Under the pieces are notes generated by a model. It saw only the letters and a list, made by a program, of their open reading frames with translations. It was not told the DNA's origin and ran no database searches. Positions 9,257 to 18,272 of a stretch of DNA of 64,000 nt are shown here, piece after piece. Position numbers and translations under genes: made by a program. The stretch is from Hyphomicrobiales bacterium. Lineage in GTDB: Bacteria; Pseudomonadota; Alphaproteobacteria; Rhizobiales; Rhizobiaceae. Location: positions 496,001-560,000 of the forward strand of contig UCEU01000001.1 of assembly GCA_900471485.1 (NCBI GenBank), read 5' to 3'. The stretch's first letter is position 1. The number at the start of each line of letters is the position of its first letter.

Positions 9257-9502
9257 AGCGAGCCCTTGGGAAACCACAGACGATCGTCATCGGACTCGAC
9301 TGGCCCGAGCTTCGCGAAAGAGCAATAACGAACGATGTGGAGGCATCTGGAGGATCATGGCACGCGCGCCCGTCATCATGACGAGCAGTTCCTCCCAGAA
9401 CTCTGCCGAGGCGAAATATTCTATGCTTTACTTATAAAACCATTAAAATTGACAATGATTATTGATCCGCAATTCTTGTTGCCACACGCGCCATTGTCCG
9501 CT

Positions 9503-10345
9503 TCAGTGAGCCGGTTGCTGCTTCGCTCGGGCCACGATCTGCGTCGGATTGACAAATTGCAGCGCAATCACCAGCCAAAAAAGCGTCGTGATCATGTAGA
9601 CGACGGCCATCGCGTCTATCGATTGCCCTGCCCGCACCCCGGAGGCGAAGACCGCGTAGTATAGCGACACGACGAGCGTCTGCGTCGTCGGCCCGGCGAT
9701 GAGGAAGGTCAACTCGAACATCGCGATGGTTCGGACGAGAACAAGAAGCAGCGCGGCCAGCATTCCCGGCAACAGCAACGGCAGCAGGATGCGGACGAAC
9801 AGGCTCGTGGTGCCGGCGCCGAAAACCCGGGCTGCGGCCTCGATGCGAGGGTCGATCAGCTCGATGAAGGGGATCATCACTAGGACGACGAAGGGTAGCG
9901 ACGGGACCAGATTGATGAGAACGACGCCCCAGAAGGTGCCGCCAAGGCCGAGGCGATAGAGCACGGTTGCGAGCGGAATGCCGTATGTGAGCGGCGGGAT
10001 CAACAGCGGAAGCAGGAAGAGCAGGACGATCAGCCGCTTGCCGGGAAAGTCGCGCCGCGCCAATGCATAGGCCGTCATGACGCCAAGGATACCGGAGATG
10101 ATGACAACGGTGAACACGATCTCGAAGGTGACGAGCACGACACTGGTCAGCTGGAATTCCTTCCAGGCGCTGAAATACCACCGCGTCGTCCATCCGGCCG
10201 GAAGCCAGGTGCCGAGCCACCGGGTCGCGAAGGAGTTGACGACGACCGCCGCAATCACAGCCAGCAGATTAAGGACGAAGAGCGCTGCGACCGCCCAGAT
10301 CGCGGTACGCCAGATTTTCGATGCAAGCCCTTGATCGCGGATCAT
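9503..10345 (-). CDS. ABC transporter permease, PotC-like
   Basis: Inner-membrane permease of 280 residues with six predicted helices and the EAA-type loop (IEAAARVFGAGTTSLFVRILLPLLLPG) that contacts the ATPase. It is last in a minus-strand operon of ATPase, two permeases and, upstream, a binding protein, the layout of polyamine, iron and phosphonate (PotABCD-like) importers. The start ATG lies two bases after the stop of the preceding permease. The substrate is unknown; the nearby uxuA and GntR genes make a sugar acid conceivable. Confidence 0.9.
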   Translation of the reverse strand: MIRDQGLASKIWRTAIWAVAALFVLNLLAVIAAVVVNSFATRWLGTWLPAGWTTRWYFSAWKEFQLTSVVLVTFEIVFTVVIISGILGVMTAYALARRDFPGKRLIVLLFLLPLLIPPLTYGIPLATVLYRLGLGGTFWGVVLINLVPSLPFVVLVMIPFIELIDPRIEAAARVFGAGTTSLFVRILLPLLLPGMLAALLLVLVRTIAMFELTFLIAGPTTQTLVVSLYYAVFASGVRAGQSIDAMAVVYMITTLFWLVIALQFVNPTQIVARAKQQPAH

Positions 10346-10347
10346 GA

Positions 10348-11226
10348 TTAGCCTTTCGTGCCGCCGGCCGGGCCGCGGTAGAAGAAGGAACGGGCGCCGA
10401 GCACCGCGAGCACGACAACCAGTTCGACGAGCCCCATGACGATGGCGATCGCCGAACCAAGCGAGTGGTCATATTGCTCGAAGGCGGCCTGATAGGCGGC
10501 GATCGAAATGACCCGGGTCGCGCCCGCCGGCGCGCCGAGCAAGACCGCCGACGGGAAGACCGCGAAGGCCTGCACGAATGCGAGACAAAAGGTGACGGCG
10601 AGACCGGGAACCAGAAGTGGCAGGAAGACCCGGAAGAACCGCTGGCGAGGACCGGCGCCAAGCGTTGCCGCCGCCTGTTCTATCGCCGGATCGATGCAGG
10701 TGACATAGGACAGTGTGAGCAGGAACGCGAAAGGAAAGCCGGTAAGCAGCAGCGAGGCGAAAACGCCCCAGTAATTGTTGGTGAGCTTGACCGGCGAATC
10801 CAGGATGCCGAGCAGGAGAAGCGTGTGGTTGAACCAACCGCGCGGCCCGAGGAATGTCAGTAGGCCATCGGCGACGAAGACGGTGCCCAGCGTGATCGGC
10901 AGGACGAGAATCGTCGTGAGCAACCGCTGCCGGCGCATCAGTCGGACACGGAAGGCGATCGGCACCGCCAGGGCGAGGTTGATGATCGTCACCGGCAATG
11001 CCAGCCACAGGGTGGCGGCGATCGTGTTGTATTGAAAGGGATCGCTGAAGAATTTCGCGTAGTTCGCGTACCACTCGCCTTCCTTCGGCACGAGCGAATC
11101 CACGACCCCGTACAAGAACGGATAGACGAACAACGCCAGCATGAAGACTAGGCCGGGCAGAACGAGCATCGTCGTGCCGTCGAGGCCGCGCGCGGCAAGC
11201 CTGGTGCGCAGCGATGGCCCGGTCAT
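10348..11226 (-). CDS. ABC transporter permease, PotB-like
   Basis: 292-residue permease, the partner of the downstream PotC-like subunit. It has about six hydrophobic helices and an EAA loop (IEQAAATLGAGPRQRFFRVFLPLLVPG). Its ATG overlaps the stop of the ATPase gene in an ATGA, which indicates translational coupling. Together the two permeases form the heterodimeric channel of one importer. Confidence 0.9.
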   Translation of the reverse strand: MTGPSLRTRLAARGLDGTTMLVLPGLVFMLALFVYPFLYGVVDSLVPKEGEWYANYAKFFSDPFQYNTIAATLWLALPVTIINLALAVPIAFRVRLMRRQRLLTTILVLPITLGTVFVADGLLTFLGPRGWFNHTLLLLGILDSPVKLTNNYWGVFASLLLTGFPFAFLLTLSYVTCIDPAIEQAAATLGAGPRQRFFRVFLPLLVPGLAVTFCLAFVQAFAVFPSAVLLGAPAGATRVISIAAYQAAFEQYDHSLGSAIAIVMGLVELVVVLAVLGARSFFYRGPAGGTKG

Positions 11227-12326
11227 GGTGCGGCCGCCTTGAACATCAGCGCCCTGCCCGCAGCCGGGCGAAGCGTCGTTGCCGCGCCGCGCGGCAGGTG
11301 CTCGTCTGCACGAAAATAGAGTTCGCTCCCGTCTGTCGCGCGCGCCATGCCGAAAAAGGCACGACCGCGATACTCCATGCTCAATACGGTGGCCGATATG
11401 CCGTCGGTGCCGGCTTCCGCTACCAGGTCTTCCGGCCGGACGGAGAGCACCGCGGCGTCGCCCACCCGAAGCGGCGTCCGCATCTCACCCGTCAACCGCG
11501 CACCGACCGCCTCGATCTCGGCCTGGCTGCCGGATATGGCGACAACGCGACCTGCGATCCGGGTGCGGAAACCCATGAAATCGGCGACGTCGATGTTGAC
11601 GGGACGTTGGTACAGATCCTGAGGTGTGCCGATCTGCTCGATATGGCCCTGGCTCATCACGACGATACGATCCGCCAGCGACAGCGCTTCATCCTGATCG
11701 TGGGTCACGTAGATGGTCGTCGAGCCGATCTGGTCGTGGATGCCGCGAATTTCAGCGCGCATCTCAAGCCGCAGCTTTGCGTCCAGGTTCGACAAGGGCT
11801 CATCCATCAAGACGATCGGCGGCCGGATGACGACCGCGCGAGCGATGGCGACACGCTGTTGCTGGCCGCCGGAGAGCTGCCCTGGCAGCTTTTCAGCCTG
11901 GCTCTCCAGACGCACAAGCGCCAAGGCGGCATCGATACGCCTGTCGGCATCAGCGCCCTTGATCCCCTGCATTGTCAGGCCGAAGCCGACATTCTTGCGC
12001 ACGCTCATATGGGGAAAGAGCGCGTAGCTTTGAAACACCATTCCGAAGCCGCGTTTTTCCGGCTCGAGTTGGTCGATCCGGTTGCCCCCGAGACGGATCT
12101 CTCCCCCCGACAGCCCGAGCAGGCCGGCAATGCAGTTCAACGCCGTCGACTTTCCGCAGCCTGATGGCCCGAGGAGCGCGATGAATTCGCCCGGTTCGAT
12201 CGAGAGGTCAATGCCATCGAGTGCGTTGTAGGCGCCGAAGGAACGGCGGAGGCCGTCCAGTTCGAGGCGCGCGGCATTGCGCGGCGAGACCGCTGCATTC
12301 TGGATCGAGGTCAACCCAATCTCCAT
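11223..12326 (-). CDS. ABC transporter ATP-binding protein, PotA-like
   Basis: ATPase of 367 residues energising the adjacent permeases. Walker A is GPSGCGKST, the signature is LSGGQQQRVAIARA, Walker B is IVLMDEP, the D-loop is LSNLDAKLR and the switch histidine is in VTHDQ. A C-terminal TOBE-like domain follows (SVRPEDLVAEAG), typical of the PotA/FbpC/MalK group. The gene sits between the binding protein and the permeases on the minus strand. Confidence 0.93.
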   Translation of the reverse strand: MEIGLTSIQNAAVSPRNAARLELDGLRRSFGAYNALDGIDLSIEPGEFIALLGPSGCGKSTALNCIAGLLGLSGGEIRLGGNRIDQLEPEKRGFGMVFQSYALFPHMSVRKNVGFGLTMQGIKGADADRRIDAALALVRLESQAEKLPGQLSGGQQQRVAIARAVVIRPPIVLMDEPLSNLDAKLRLEMRAEIRGIHDQIGSTTIYVTHDQDEALSLADRIVVMSQGHIEQIGTPQDLYQRPVNIDVADFMGFRTRIAGRVVAISGSQAEIEAVGARLTGEMRTPLRVGDAAVLSVRPEDLVAEAGTDGISATVLSMEYRGRAFFGMARATDGSELYFRADEHLPRGAATTLRPAAGRALMFKAAAP

Positions 12327-12381
12327 CTATTAGCGAAGGAAGCCGGCGCCGCCAAAGAGCGCGGCGCCGGCGGTATCCGGA

Positions 12382-13557
12382 TCAGCCCTTCTTGGCGCCG
12401 ATCTTTTCGTCCCAGATGCGGAAAGCCTCTACGAGCGACTTGGGCTCGAGCGGCACTTCAAGCGGGTTGTTGGCAATCCAGTCTGCATACTCAGGCCGAC
12501 CAAACTCCTTGATGACATCCTGGCTTTCCTGCGGCGCCATCTCGATGGTCACGTCCTTGACGGCCGGACCCGGATAGAAGTAGCCGGCATCATAAGCGAT
12601 CGCCTGCTGCTTCGGCTGCAGGATGTAGTTCAGCACATCGATCAGCACCGCGATCTTCTCGTCGGAAACGCCCTTCGGGATGACCGCATAGTGGGCGTCG
12701 GTGACCCAATGGAAGCTTTCGAGCTTCTGCACCTTGGCTTCTGCGGGGACGATGCCGAGCGCGCGCGGGTTGATGTCCCAGCCCGTGGTGGAAACGACGA
12801 TATCGCGCGTCCCCTCGCCGAGTTCCTTCATCACCTGGCCGGTACCAGTCGGGTAATATTCGATATGCTCACCAAGCGCCGCCAGATACTCCCAGGTCTT
12901 CGCCCAGCCCTTGACCGGATCACGCGGATCGCTGTCACCGAGGAGGTAGGGAAGCCCCATCAGGAAGGTGCGGCCGGGGCCGGAATTCGCCGGGCGTGCG
13001 TAGATGAACCGGTTCTTGTTGGCCTTCGCCCACTCGAGCAGTTCCGGCGCCGACTTCGGCGGCGTTGCAACCTTGTCGGGCATGTATTCGATCAGCGGCC
13101 CCGAGGGATAATAGGTGATGACGACACCCTGATCCTTGGCGAGCGCCTGCATCTTGAAGGCCTGTGGCTGCAGGATGCTTTCGAGATTGGGAAGGTCACC
13201 CTTGTGCGCGGAAAGATCGATCCACAGACCTTGATCGAGACCGGCCGAAAGCGCGTCCGTACCGGTCAGCACCAGATCGATGTCCACCTTTCCTGCAGCC
13301 TGCTGCGCTTTGATCTTGCCGGGAAGCTCCGGCGCCGGGGCCTTGGTGAAGGCAAAGTTGGAGACCCAGTCGGCTTTCTCCGAAGCGTAGGCTTCGAACA
13401 TGCCCTGTGTGAGCGCCAGATTGCCGGCGACATCGGCGATCGTGATGGTGACGGGGCTTGCAGGCTTCTTGGCCTGCGCCCAGCTTCGCACGGGAAGCAT
13501 GCCGGCCACGGCGGCACTTGCCGCGGTTGCTACAAATGTTCTGCGGGTAAACTTCAT
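12382..13557 (-). CDS. ABC transporter substrate-binding protein with Tat-type signal
   Basis: 391-residue periplasmic binding protein, first gene of the PotABCD-like operon. The N-terminus has a twin-arginine-like signal (TRRTFVATAASAAVAG) ending near SWAQA, so export folded via Tat is likely. The rest resembles extracellular solute-binding family 1 proteins of the polyamine/iron/thiamine type. A strong AGGAGGAGAG precedes the ATG. Divergent from a GntR regulator across a region with a palindrome. The ligand cannot be named from sequence. Confidence 0.88.
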   Translation of the reverse strand: MKFTRRTFVATAASAAVAGMLPVRSWAQAKKPASPVTITIADVAGNLALTQGMFEAYASEKADWVSNFAFTKAPAPELPGKIKAQQAAGKVDIDLVLTGTDALSAGLDQGLWIDLSAHKGDLPNLESILQPQAFKMQALAKDQGVVITYYPSGPLIEYMPDKVATPPKSAPELLEWAKANKNRFIYARPANSGPGRTFLMGLPYLLGDSDPRDPVKGWAKTWEYLAALGEHIEYYPTGTGQVMKELGEGTRDIVVSTTGWDINPRALGIVPAEAKVQKLESFHWVTDAHYAVIPKGVSDEKIAVLIDVLNYILQPKQQAIAYDAGYFYPGPAVKDVTIEMAPQESQDVIKEFGRPEYADWIANNPLEVPLEPKSLVEAFRIWDEKIGAKKG

Positions 13558-13734
13558 GATCTTCTCTCCTCCTCTTTTTGCAGCGCCAGTGGCTCATGGC
13601 CACGCGCGTCTGCGCTCCCATTATGTATTTGGCGAGATCGAAGCGCCTCTATCGACTGTTGGCTGGGCCTCCTGACTGCTGCATCAGACGTCCCGTTCCT
13701 CCTCGGTCCGTCTTGGCAATGAATTTGAATTGAT

Positions 13735-13744
13735 ATACTAGTAT
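13735..13744. promoter_or_regulatory. Palindrome in the divergent binding-protein/GntR promoter region
   Basis: Perfect 10-bp palindrome ATACTAGTAT, 28 bases upstream of the GntR-family start codon. It resembles operators bound by FCD-type GntR regulators. Binding by the adjacent regulator is inferred. Confidence 0.5.
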
Positions 13745-13771
13745 CCACGAAAGTCAACGTTAGGGCGCATC

Positions 13772-14491
13772 ATGCCGCAGGCATCCACCGAGACGATCAT
13801 TTCGTTCTCACCCTCGGACCGGTCCACAAAGCTGCGCCGCGCGACGACGGCCGATGCGATATTCGAACGGCTTCACGCCGACATCATTTCGCTGCACATG
13901 CCGCCGGGAATGCCACTGCAGGAAAAGCGCATCGCCGAGGAGTTCGGTGTCAGCCGCACACCTGTGCGCGAGGCATTGCTTCGGCTTGCCGAAGGCGGAC
14001 TGGTCGATATCTATCCGCAATCCGGAACCGTCGTTTCACGCGTTCCCGTTTCCGCGATCCCCGAAGCGGTGGTCGTCAGGAAGGCGCTTGAGGGGACGAC
14101 GGTCGAGCGGGCGACCGAGGTTGCCAGCGAAAAAGACGTCGCCCGCCTCGATGCCATCATCGCCCGGCAAACGGCGCTGGCGGCGATTGGCGACACCTCA
14201 GGATTCCATGAAGAAGACGAGGCCTTTCACGAGGCGATTGCAGAGATCGCTGGCTATCCCGGCATATGGGCCATCCTGAAGACGGTGAAGGTCCAGATCG
14301 ACCGCGCTCGGCGCCTCACGCTTCCTGCGCTCGGGCGGATGGATAACGTCGTGCGGGAACACATGGTGATCCGTGACGCCATCGCATCACACGACATGGT
14401 CGCTGCTCGGGCGTCGATGACCGAACATTTGGGCGCCGTCATTCCTGATGTCGCTGAACTGCGAACGCGTTATCCCGATTACTTCTGCTGA
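13772..14491 (+). CDS. GntR-family regulator, FCD subfamily
   Basis: 239-residue regulator with a winged helix-turn-helix at about residues 28-95 (EKRIAEEFGVSRTPVREALLRLAEGGLV) and a C-terminal all-helical FCD domain with the usual metal-binding histidines (FHEAIAEIAG, REHMVIRDAI, MTEHLGAV). FCD regulators usually sense small organic acids. It is divergent from the PotABCD-like operon and 40 bases upstream of uxuA on the same strand, so it probably represses both sides in the absence of a sugar-acid inducer. Confidence 0.92.
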   Translation: MPQASTETIISFSPSDRSTKLRRATTADAIFERLHADIISLHMPPGMPLQEKRIAEEFGVSRTPVREALLRLAEGGLVDIYPQSGTVVSRVPVSAIPEAVVVRKALEGTTVERATEVASEKDVARLDAIIARQTALAAIGDTSGFHEEDEAFHEAIAEIAGYPGIWAILKTVKVQIDRARRLTLPALGRMDNVVREHMVIRDAIASHDMVAARASMTEHLGAVIPDVAELRTRYPDYFC

Positions 14492-14531
14492 AGCAGAGCA
14501 AAACAACAAACGACAGGGTGGAGACAGAAGA

Positions 14532-15719
14532 ATGCGGCAGGGCTGGAGATGGTTCGGACCCGATTCACCGGTAACGCTCGATGACGTCAGACAGACCGGC
14601 GCGACGAATATCGTGTCGTCGCTGCACCAGGTGCCGATCGGGCAAGCCTGGACGGAGAGCGAGGTCCGCGAGCGTCAGTCGCTGATCGAAACGACACCGC
14701 CGGGGCGCTCGTCCTTGACGTGGTCGGTCGTTGAAAGCATCCCGATCCCCGACGCGGTCAAGAGACTGGGAGGCAAGGCCAAGAGCGAGATCGAAGCCTG
14801 GATTGCCAGCCTCGAAGCGGTCGCCGCCTGCGGCATCCCGATCATCTGCTACAATTTCATGCCCGTCGTAGACTGGACCCGCACCGAACTGGATTACGAG
14901 ATCGACACCGGTGCCACCGCCATGCGGTTCGATCACGAGAAATTCGCGGCCTTCGACCTTTTCGTATTGCAGCGCCGCGGCGCGGAGAGCGATTATTCGG
15001 CCGATGACCAGAAGCGCGCACGCGATGTCCATGAAGCAATGACCGAGACGGAGATTGCCGAGATCACCCGCATCATCACGTCTGCGCTGCCCGGTTCCAC
15101 CACCGAACCGCTTACCATCCCCGCGTTCCGGGACAAGCTCGCAGCCTACAGCGGGATCGACGCCGCAAGGCTTCGCCAGCATCTGATCGAGTTTCTGGAA
15201 GCCGTTACGCCGGCTGCCGAAGCGAGAGGAGTGAAGCTCACCCTCCACCCGGACGACCCGCCGCGCTCGCTGTTCGGCCTCCCTCGCATAGCCTCAACCG
15301 CGGATGATTACGCGGCGCTGTTCGACGCCGTTCCCTCGAAGGCAAACGGCATGTGCTATTGCACCGGCAGTCTCGGCGTGCGCGCCGACAACGATTTGCC
15401 TGCCATCGCCCGACGCTTTGCCTCGCGCATTTACTTCGCTCACCTGCGAGCAACCAAGCGTGAAGGCGACGGGCGCAGCTTTCATGAAAGCGCGCACCTG
15501 GAAGGTGACGTCGACATGGTCGCCGTCCTGAAGGAACTGGCGGCGGAAGACAGCAAGCGGGCGCACTCAGATGACATCGTGTTCCGGTCGGACCACGGCC
15601 ACCGCATGCTCGACGATCTGGCGAAGTCGGTGACGCCGGGCTATCCGACGATCGGACGCATGCGTGGGCTTGCGGAATTGCGTGGCATCTTCCACGCGCT
15701 CGGCACGAAGCCGCGCTAA
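14532..15719 (+). CDS. uxuA: Mannonate dehydratase
   Basis: Converts D-mannonate to 2-keto-3-deoxy-D-gluconate in hexuronate catabolism. The 395-residue protein matches the family in length and motifs: WRWFGPDSPV near the N-terminus, YNFMPVVDWTRTEL, and the metal/active-site segments LTLHPDDPP, CYCTGSLG and VFRSDHGH. GGTGGAGA at 14517-14524 fixes the ATG at 14532; a longer frame from 14448 overlaps the GntR gene and has no ribosome site. uxuB and uxaC are not visible in the window. A strong hairpin follows. Confidence 0.95.
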   Translation: MRQGWRWFGPDSPVTLDDVRQTGATNIVSSLHQVPIGQAWTESEVRERQSLIETTPPGRSSLTWSVVESIPIPDAVKRLGGKAKSEIEAWIASLEAVAACGIPIICYNFMPVVDWTRTELDYEIDTGATAMRFDHEKFAAFDLFVLQRRGAESDYSADDQKRARDVHEAMTETEIAEITRIITSALPGSTTEPLTIPAFRDKLAAYSGIDAARLRQHLIEFLEAVTPAAEARGVKLTLHPDDPPRSLFGLPRIASTADDYAALFDAVPSKANGMCYCTGSLGVRADNDLPAIARRFASRIYFAHLRATKREGDGRSFHESAHLEGDVDMVAVLKELAAEDSKRAHSDDIVFRSDHGHRMLDDLAKSVTPGYPTIGRMRGLAELRGIFHALGTKPR

Positions 15720-15765
15720 TCATCCTGACGACAGCGCCAAGGTCGGCGCCGTGCATTGTTTGCCT

Positions 15766-15804
15766 CGGGCGGCAGCGCTACTATATAGCGATGCCGCCCG
15801 TTTT
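15766..15804 (+). terminator. Rho-independent terminator after uxuA
   Basis: Long stem: CGGGCGGCA / TGCCGCCCG with an inner stem CGCTA / TAGCG and one mismatch between them, followed by TTTT at 15801-15804. Confidence 0.85.
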
Positions 15805-15845
15805 CGTGTGGCTTCCAGTATCACAAGACTTGAAGGACCAAATCA

Positions 15846-15998
15846 TTGAGACATCCAGGCGACGACAGCTTCGCGAACCGGCGCAAGGCAGCCGACGAAG
15901 CAAAACAGAAGCTTCTTGAAAAGCTGAAGAACACGAAGAAGCAGGACGGCGAGAAGGCTGCCGACAAGCAGCCGGCAAAGCCGGCGCAAAAGGCCTAG
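15846..15998 (+). CDS. Small lysine-rich protein, DUF6481-like
   Basis: 50-residue basic protein starting with TTG. The start is supported by GAAGGA at 15832-15837, eight bases upstream. The sequence (DDSFANRRKAADEAKQKLLE) resembles short rhizobial proteins of the DUF6481 type by memory of the family, then ends in a lysine/alanine-rich tail. Predicted helical, cytoplasmic, no known function. It would be missed by ATG-only gene calling. Confidence 0.6.
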   Translation: MRHPGDDSFANRRKAADEAKQKLLEKLKNTKKQDGEKAADKQPAKPAQKA

Positions 15999-16269
15999 CC
16001 GCGCGATGCAGGCTCGGGAAACAGCCAATCACCTATGAAATACAACGTCTTGAAACGTGAAGGGCGCATCACGGTTTTCGAGAGCTGAAGCGGAACAATT
16101 GTTCCGATCGGCTGTTTATGAACCCAAGTGCCCCGCATGAAGGACATCGACTTACTTTCGTCTCATTGAAGCTGAACTCCAAGAAAGACCGCAGTTTCCC
16201 GCCGACTCGGACATTCGTCCACAAGGCAAGCAGCAACGTCTGCCTCGCCTCTACAGCAAGGAGAAAAAA

Positions 16270-16791
16270 ATGAAGACTTTCATCGCCACGCTCGCCGCCA
16301 TTGCATCGCTCGGACCGGTAGCAGCTTCGACGGCACAGGCCGCCGATCTCGTGACCACCGCACCCGCCTATGAGCAGCCCGACGATCGCGACGGCGTAAA
16401 GATCGGCGTTCTGACCTGCGATGTCGGTGGTGGCGTCGGCTATGTTCTCGGATCCGCCAAGTCGGCCGATTGCGTATTCTCCTCCACGCGCGGCACGCAG
16501 GATCACTATTCCGGCGTCATCCGCAAGATGGGCGTCGATCTCGGCTTCACCACGCGCGGCCGTCTCGTCTGGGCCGTTTTCGCGCCAACGGCGGGCTATC
16601 ACCGCGGCTCTCTTGGCGGGCTCTATCAGGGCATTACGGCTGAGGCCACGCTGGTAGGCGGCGTCGGAGCCAATGTTCTCGTGGGCGGCACGGCCGGCTC
16701 CATCCAGCTGCAGACGATCAGCGTCACCGGCCAGCTCGGCCTGAACGTTGCCGCAACCGGCACGTCCGTCACGCTGACGCCTGCCGGCTAA
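16270..16791 (+). CDS. DUF992 periplasmic protein
   Basis: 173-residue secreted protein. Residues 1-24 form a signal peptide ending at AQAAD. The mature part carries the DUF992 pattern: VGVLTCDV-type start (KIGVLTCDVGGGVGYVLGSAKSADCVF), a paired cysteine, then glycine-rich beta repeats (GLYQGITAEATLVGGVGANVLVGG). Function is unknown; the family is common in Rhizobiales. AAGGAGAAAAAA precedes the ATG. It forms its own transcript between uxuA and the MocR gene and ends in a hairpin. Confidence 0.9.
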   Translation: MKTFIATLAAIASLGPVAASTAQAADLVTTAPAYEQPDDRDGVKIGVLTCDVGGGVGYVLGSAKSADCVFSSTRGTQDHYSGVIRKMGVDLGFTTRGRLVWAVFAPTAGYHRGSLGGLYQGITAEATLVGGVGANVLVGGTAGSIQLQTISVTGQLGLNVAATGTSVTLTPAG

Positions 16792-16802
16792 TTCCAACTT
16801 CG

Positions 16803-16831
16803 GTCCTGGGGCGGCATACTCACCCCAGGAC
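16803..16831. terminator. Hairpin between DUF992 and MocR-type genes
   Basis: Perfect 9-bp inverted repeat GTCCTGGGG / CCCCAGGAC with an 11-base loop in the gap between two convergent genes. No T run follows, so it is a probable rather than certain terminator. Confidence 0.6.
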
Positions 16832-16841
16832 TGCCTCCCCA

Positions 16842-18170
16842 TCAGGGTGGTCCGGACGCCAAGGCGATTCCATCGGCCACTTCCTCACAGCGCTCGGTCA
16901 ACGCTGCCGTTGCGACTCGGATATTGTTGCTTGGCGTAATCGAGAACTTCGTTCCTGGATGAACGGCAATTCCCCGCGCCGCGAGCGTCACGATCGCAAA
17001 TTGCGCGGAGGTGACCGGGATCCAGTTGCAGAGCCCTCCACCATCTTGCACAGGGACACCACGTTCCCGCAGTGCCCTGGACAGACAATCGCGGCGTTGC
17101 GCGTAAATGTCGCCCGCACGCGCAACGATTTCCTGCGTCGCCGGATCGCGCAACAACCATGCGCCCGCTGATTGCAGCACGCGGCTCGTCCAACCGGCAC
17201 TGAAGCTGCGATAGGACTGGATTTCCTCAACGATGGCCTTTGAACTTGAGAGAACCGCGAGGCGCAGGTCCGGGCCCAACGTCTTCGAATAGGAGAGGAT
17301 GTGGATCACGCGATCGGGAAAGCGCCCGCCTAGCGATTGACGCGGTGCATTGGAAACATCAGCGATGCCATCGTCCTCGATGATGAGCGTATCCGTCCCC
17401 GCCAGCACGTCTCCGAGCGCTTCGATCCTTTCCTTGCTCACTGTCTGGCCGGTCACGGAATGGAGGCGGGGCTGAAACAAAAAGGCCGACGGTTTTTGGA
17501 GCATCGCCTCCTGCAGCGAGGACACAATCGGTCCATCATTGTCGCACTCGACCGGAATGATGCGAACGCCGCGATCTTCCAGGATGTCGAGCAGGCGCAT
17601 TGCCGTCGGGTTCTCGATCGCGACCGAATTGCCTGACGTAACAAGCGCATGAAACAGCGTGTAGATGGCGTTGTAGCCGCCGTTGGTGGCAAGGAAGGCC
17701 TCAGGATCGTAGGGCCAGGTCACGCGGGCGGCCGCCTCCAACTCCGGCAGGATTCTGCTGCGTTCGTAGCTGTTGAGCTGATGGGCGGAGGCGCCATATG
17801 CCATCGCCTCGGCAAGCGGTGGCAATAAGCGAACGTCGGGACCTGCCCTGGTAAGATCGAGAACGTTCTCGCCGTAATTGCCGGAACTCGCCAGACGCTC
17901 GGGTCGCGCCACAAAGCGATCACCGCTGACCCACGTGCCATTTCGGCCGCGACCCGTGATGATTTTCTGCCGCCGTAGTTCGCTCCACGCTTCGGAGATC
18001 GTGGCGGGACTGACTTGCAGCCTGAACGCCAGATCGCGAACCGCCGGCAGCTTTGTGCCGACGGGCAACACACCCGCTCGTATTAACGCGCTGGTTTCCA
18101 ACGCGATTCCCCGAATGGTCCTGTCGCTTATTTTTTCAGCAAACCATTCGGCGTTATGGGCTTCGCTCAT
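16842..18170 (-). CDS. MocR-type regulator (GntR helix-turn-helix fused to aminotransferase domain)
   Basis: 442-residue PLP-dependent regulator. A GntR winged helix (residues about 15-80, LPAVRDLAFRLQVSPATISEAW) is followed by a class I aminotransferase-like domain with the PLP lysine in SYSKTLGPDLR (K296) and the aspartate in IIEDDGIAD. ATG at 18170 is used; a TTG 24 bases upstream falls inside the operator-like repeat. It is divergent from the 18273-23151 operon, and the shared region contains a 14-bp perfect inverted repeat. It most likely senses an amino-acid-like ligand of that operon. Confidence 0.92.
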   Translation of the reverse strand: MSEAHNAEWFAEKISDRTIRGIALETSALIRAGVLPVGTKLPAVRDLAFRLQVSPATISEAWSELRRQKIITGRGRNGTWVSGDRFVARPERLASSGNYGENVLDLTRAGPDVRLLPPLAEAMAYGASAHQLNSYERSRILPELEAAARVTWPYDPEAFLATNGGYNAIYTLFHALVTSGNSVAIENPTAMRLLDILEDRGVRIIPVECDNDGPIVSSLQEAMLQKPSAFLFQPRLHSVTGQTVSKERIEALGDVLAGTDTLIIEDDGIADVSNAPRQSLGGRFPDRVIHILSYSKTLGPDLRLAVLSSSKAIVEEIQSYRSFSAGWTSRVLQSAGAWLLRDPATQEIVARAGDIYAQRRDCLSRALRERGVPVQDGGGLCNWIPVTSAQFAIVTLAARGIAVHPGTKFSITPSNNIRVATAALTERCEEVADGIALASGPP

Positions 18171-18182
18171 TTTATCACCACT

Positions 18183-18234
18183 ATAAATGTTCAATAACGT
18201 AATAACATTTGATCAATGTATATTGAACATTTAT
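18183..18234. promoter_or_regulatory. Long inverted repeat, probable MocR operator
   Basis: ATAAATGTTCAATA at 18183-18196 and its exact reverse complement at 18221-18234, separated by 24 bases that include TTGATCAA. The repeat lies 13 bases upstream of the regulator's start and 38 bases upstream of the divergent operon. MocR-type regulators are known to bind spaced repeats, so this is the probable operator. Confidence 0.7.
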
Positions 18235-18272
18235 CCACGCTTTCAGCAATCCATTTTTAGCGAGAGAATTGC

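Noticed and set aside
12691..13722. Long plus-strand frame opposite the substrate-binding-protein gene
   Set aside because: Antisense to a clear binding protein with signal peptide and strong ribosome site; composition is that of a shadow frame.
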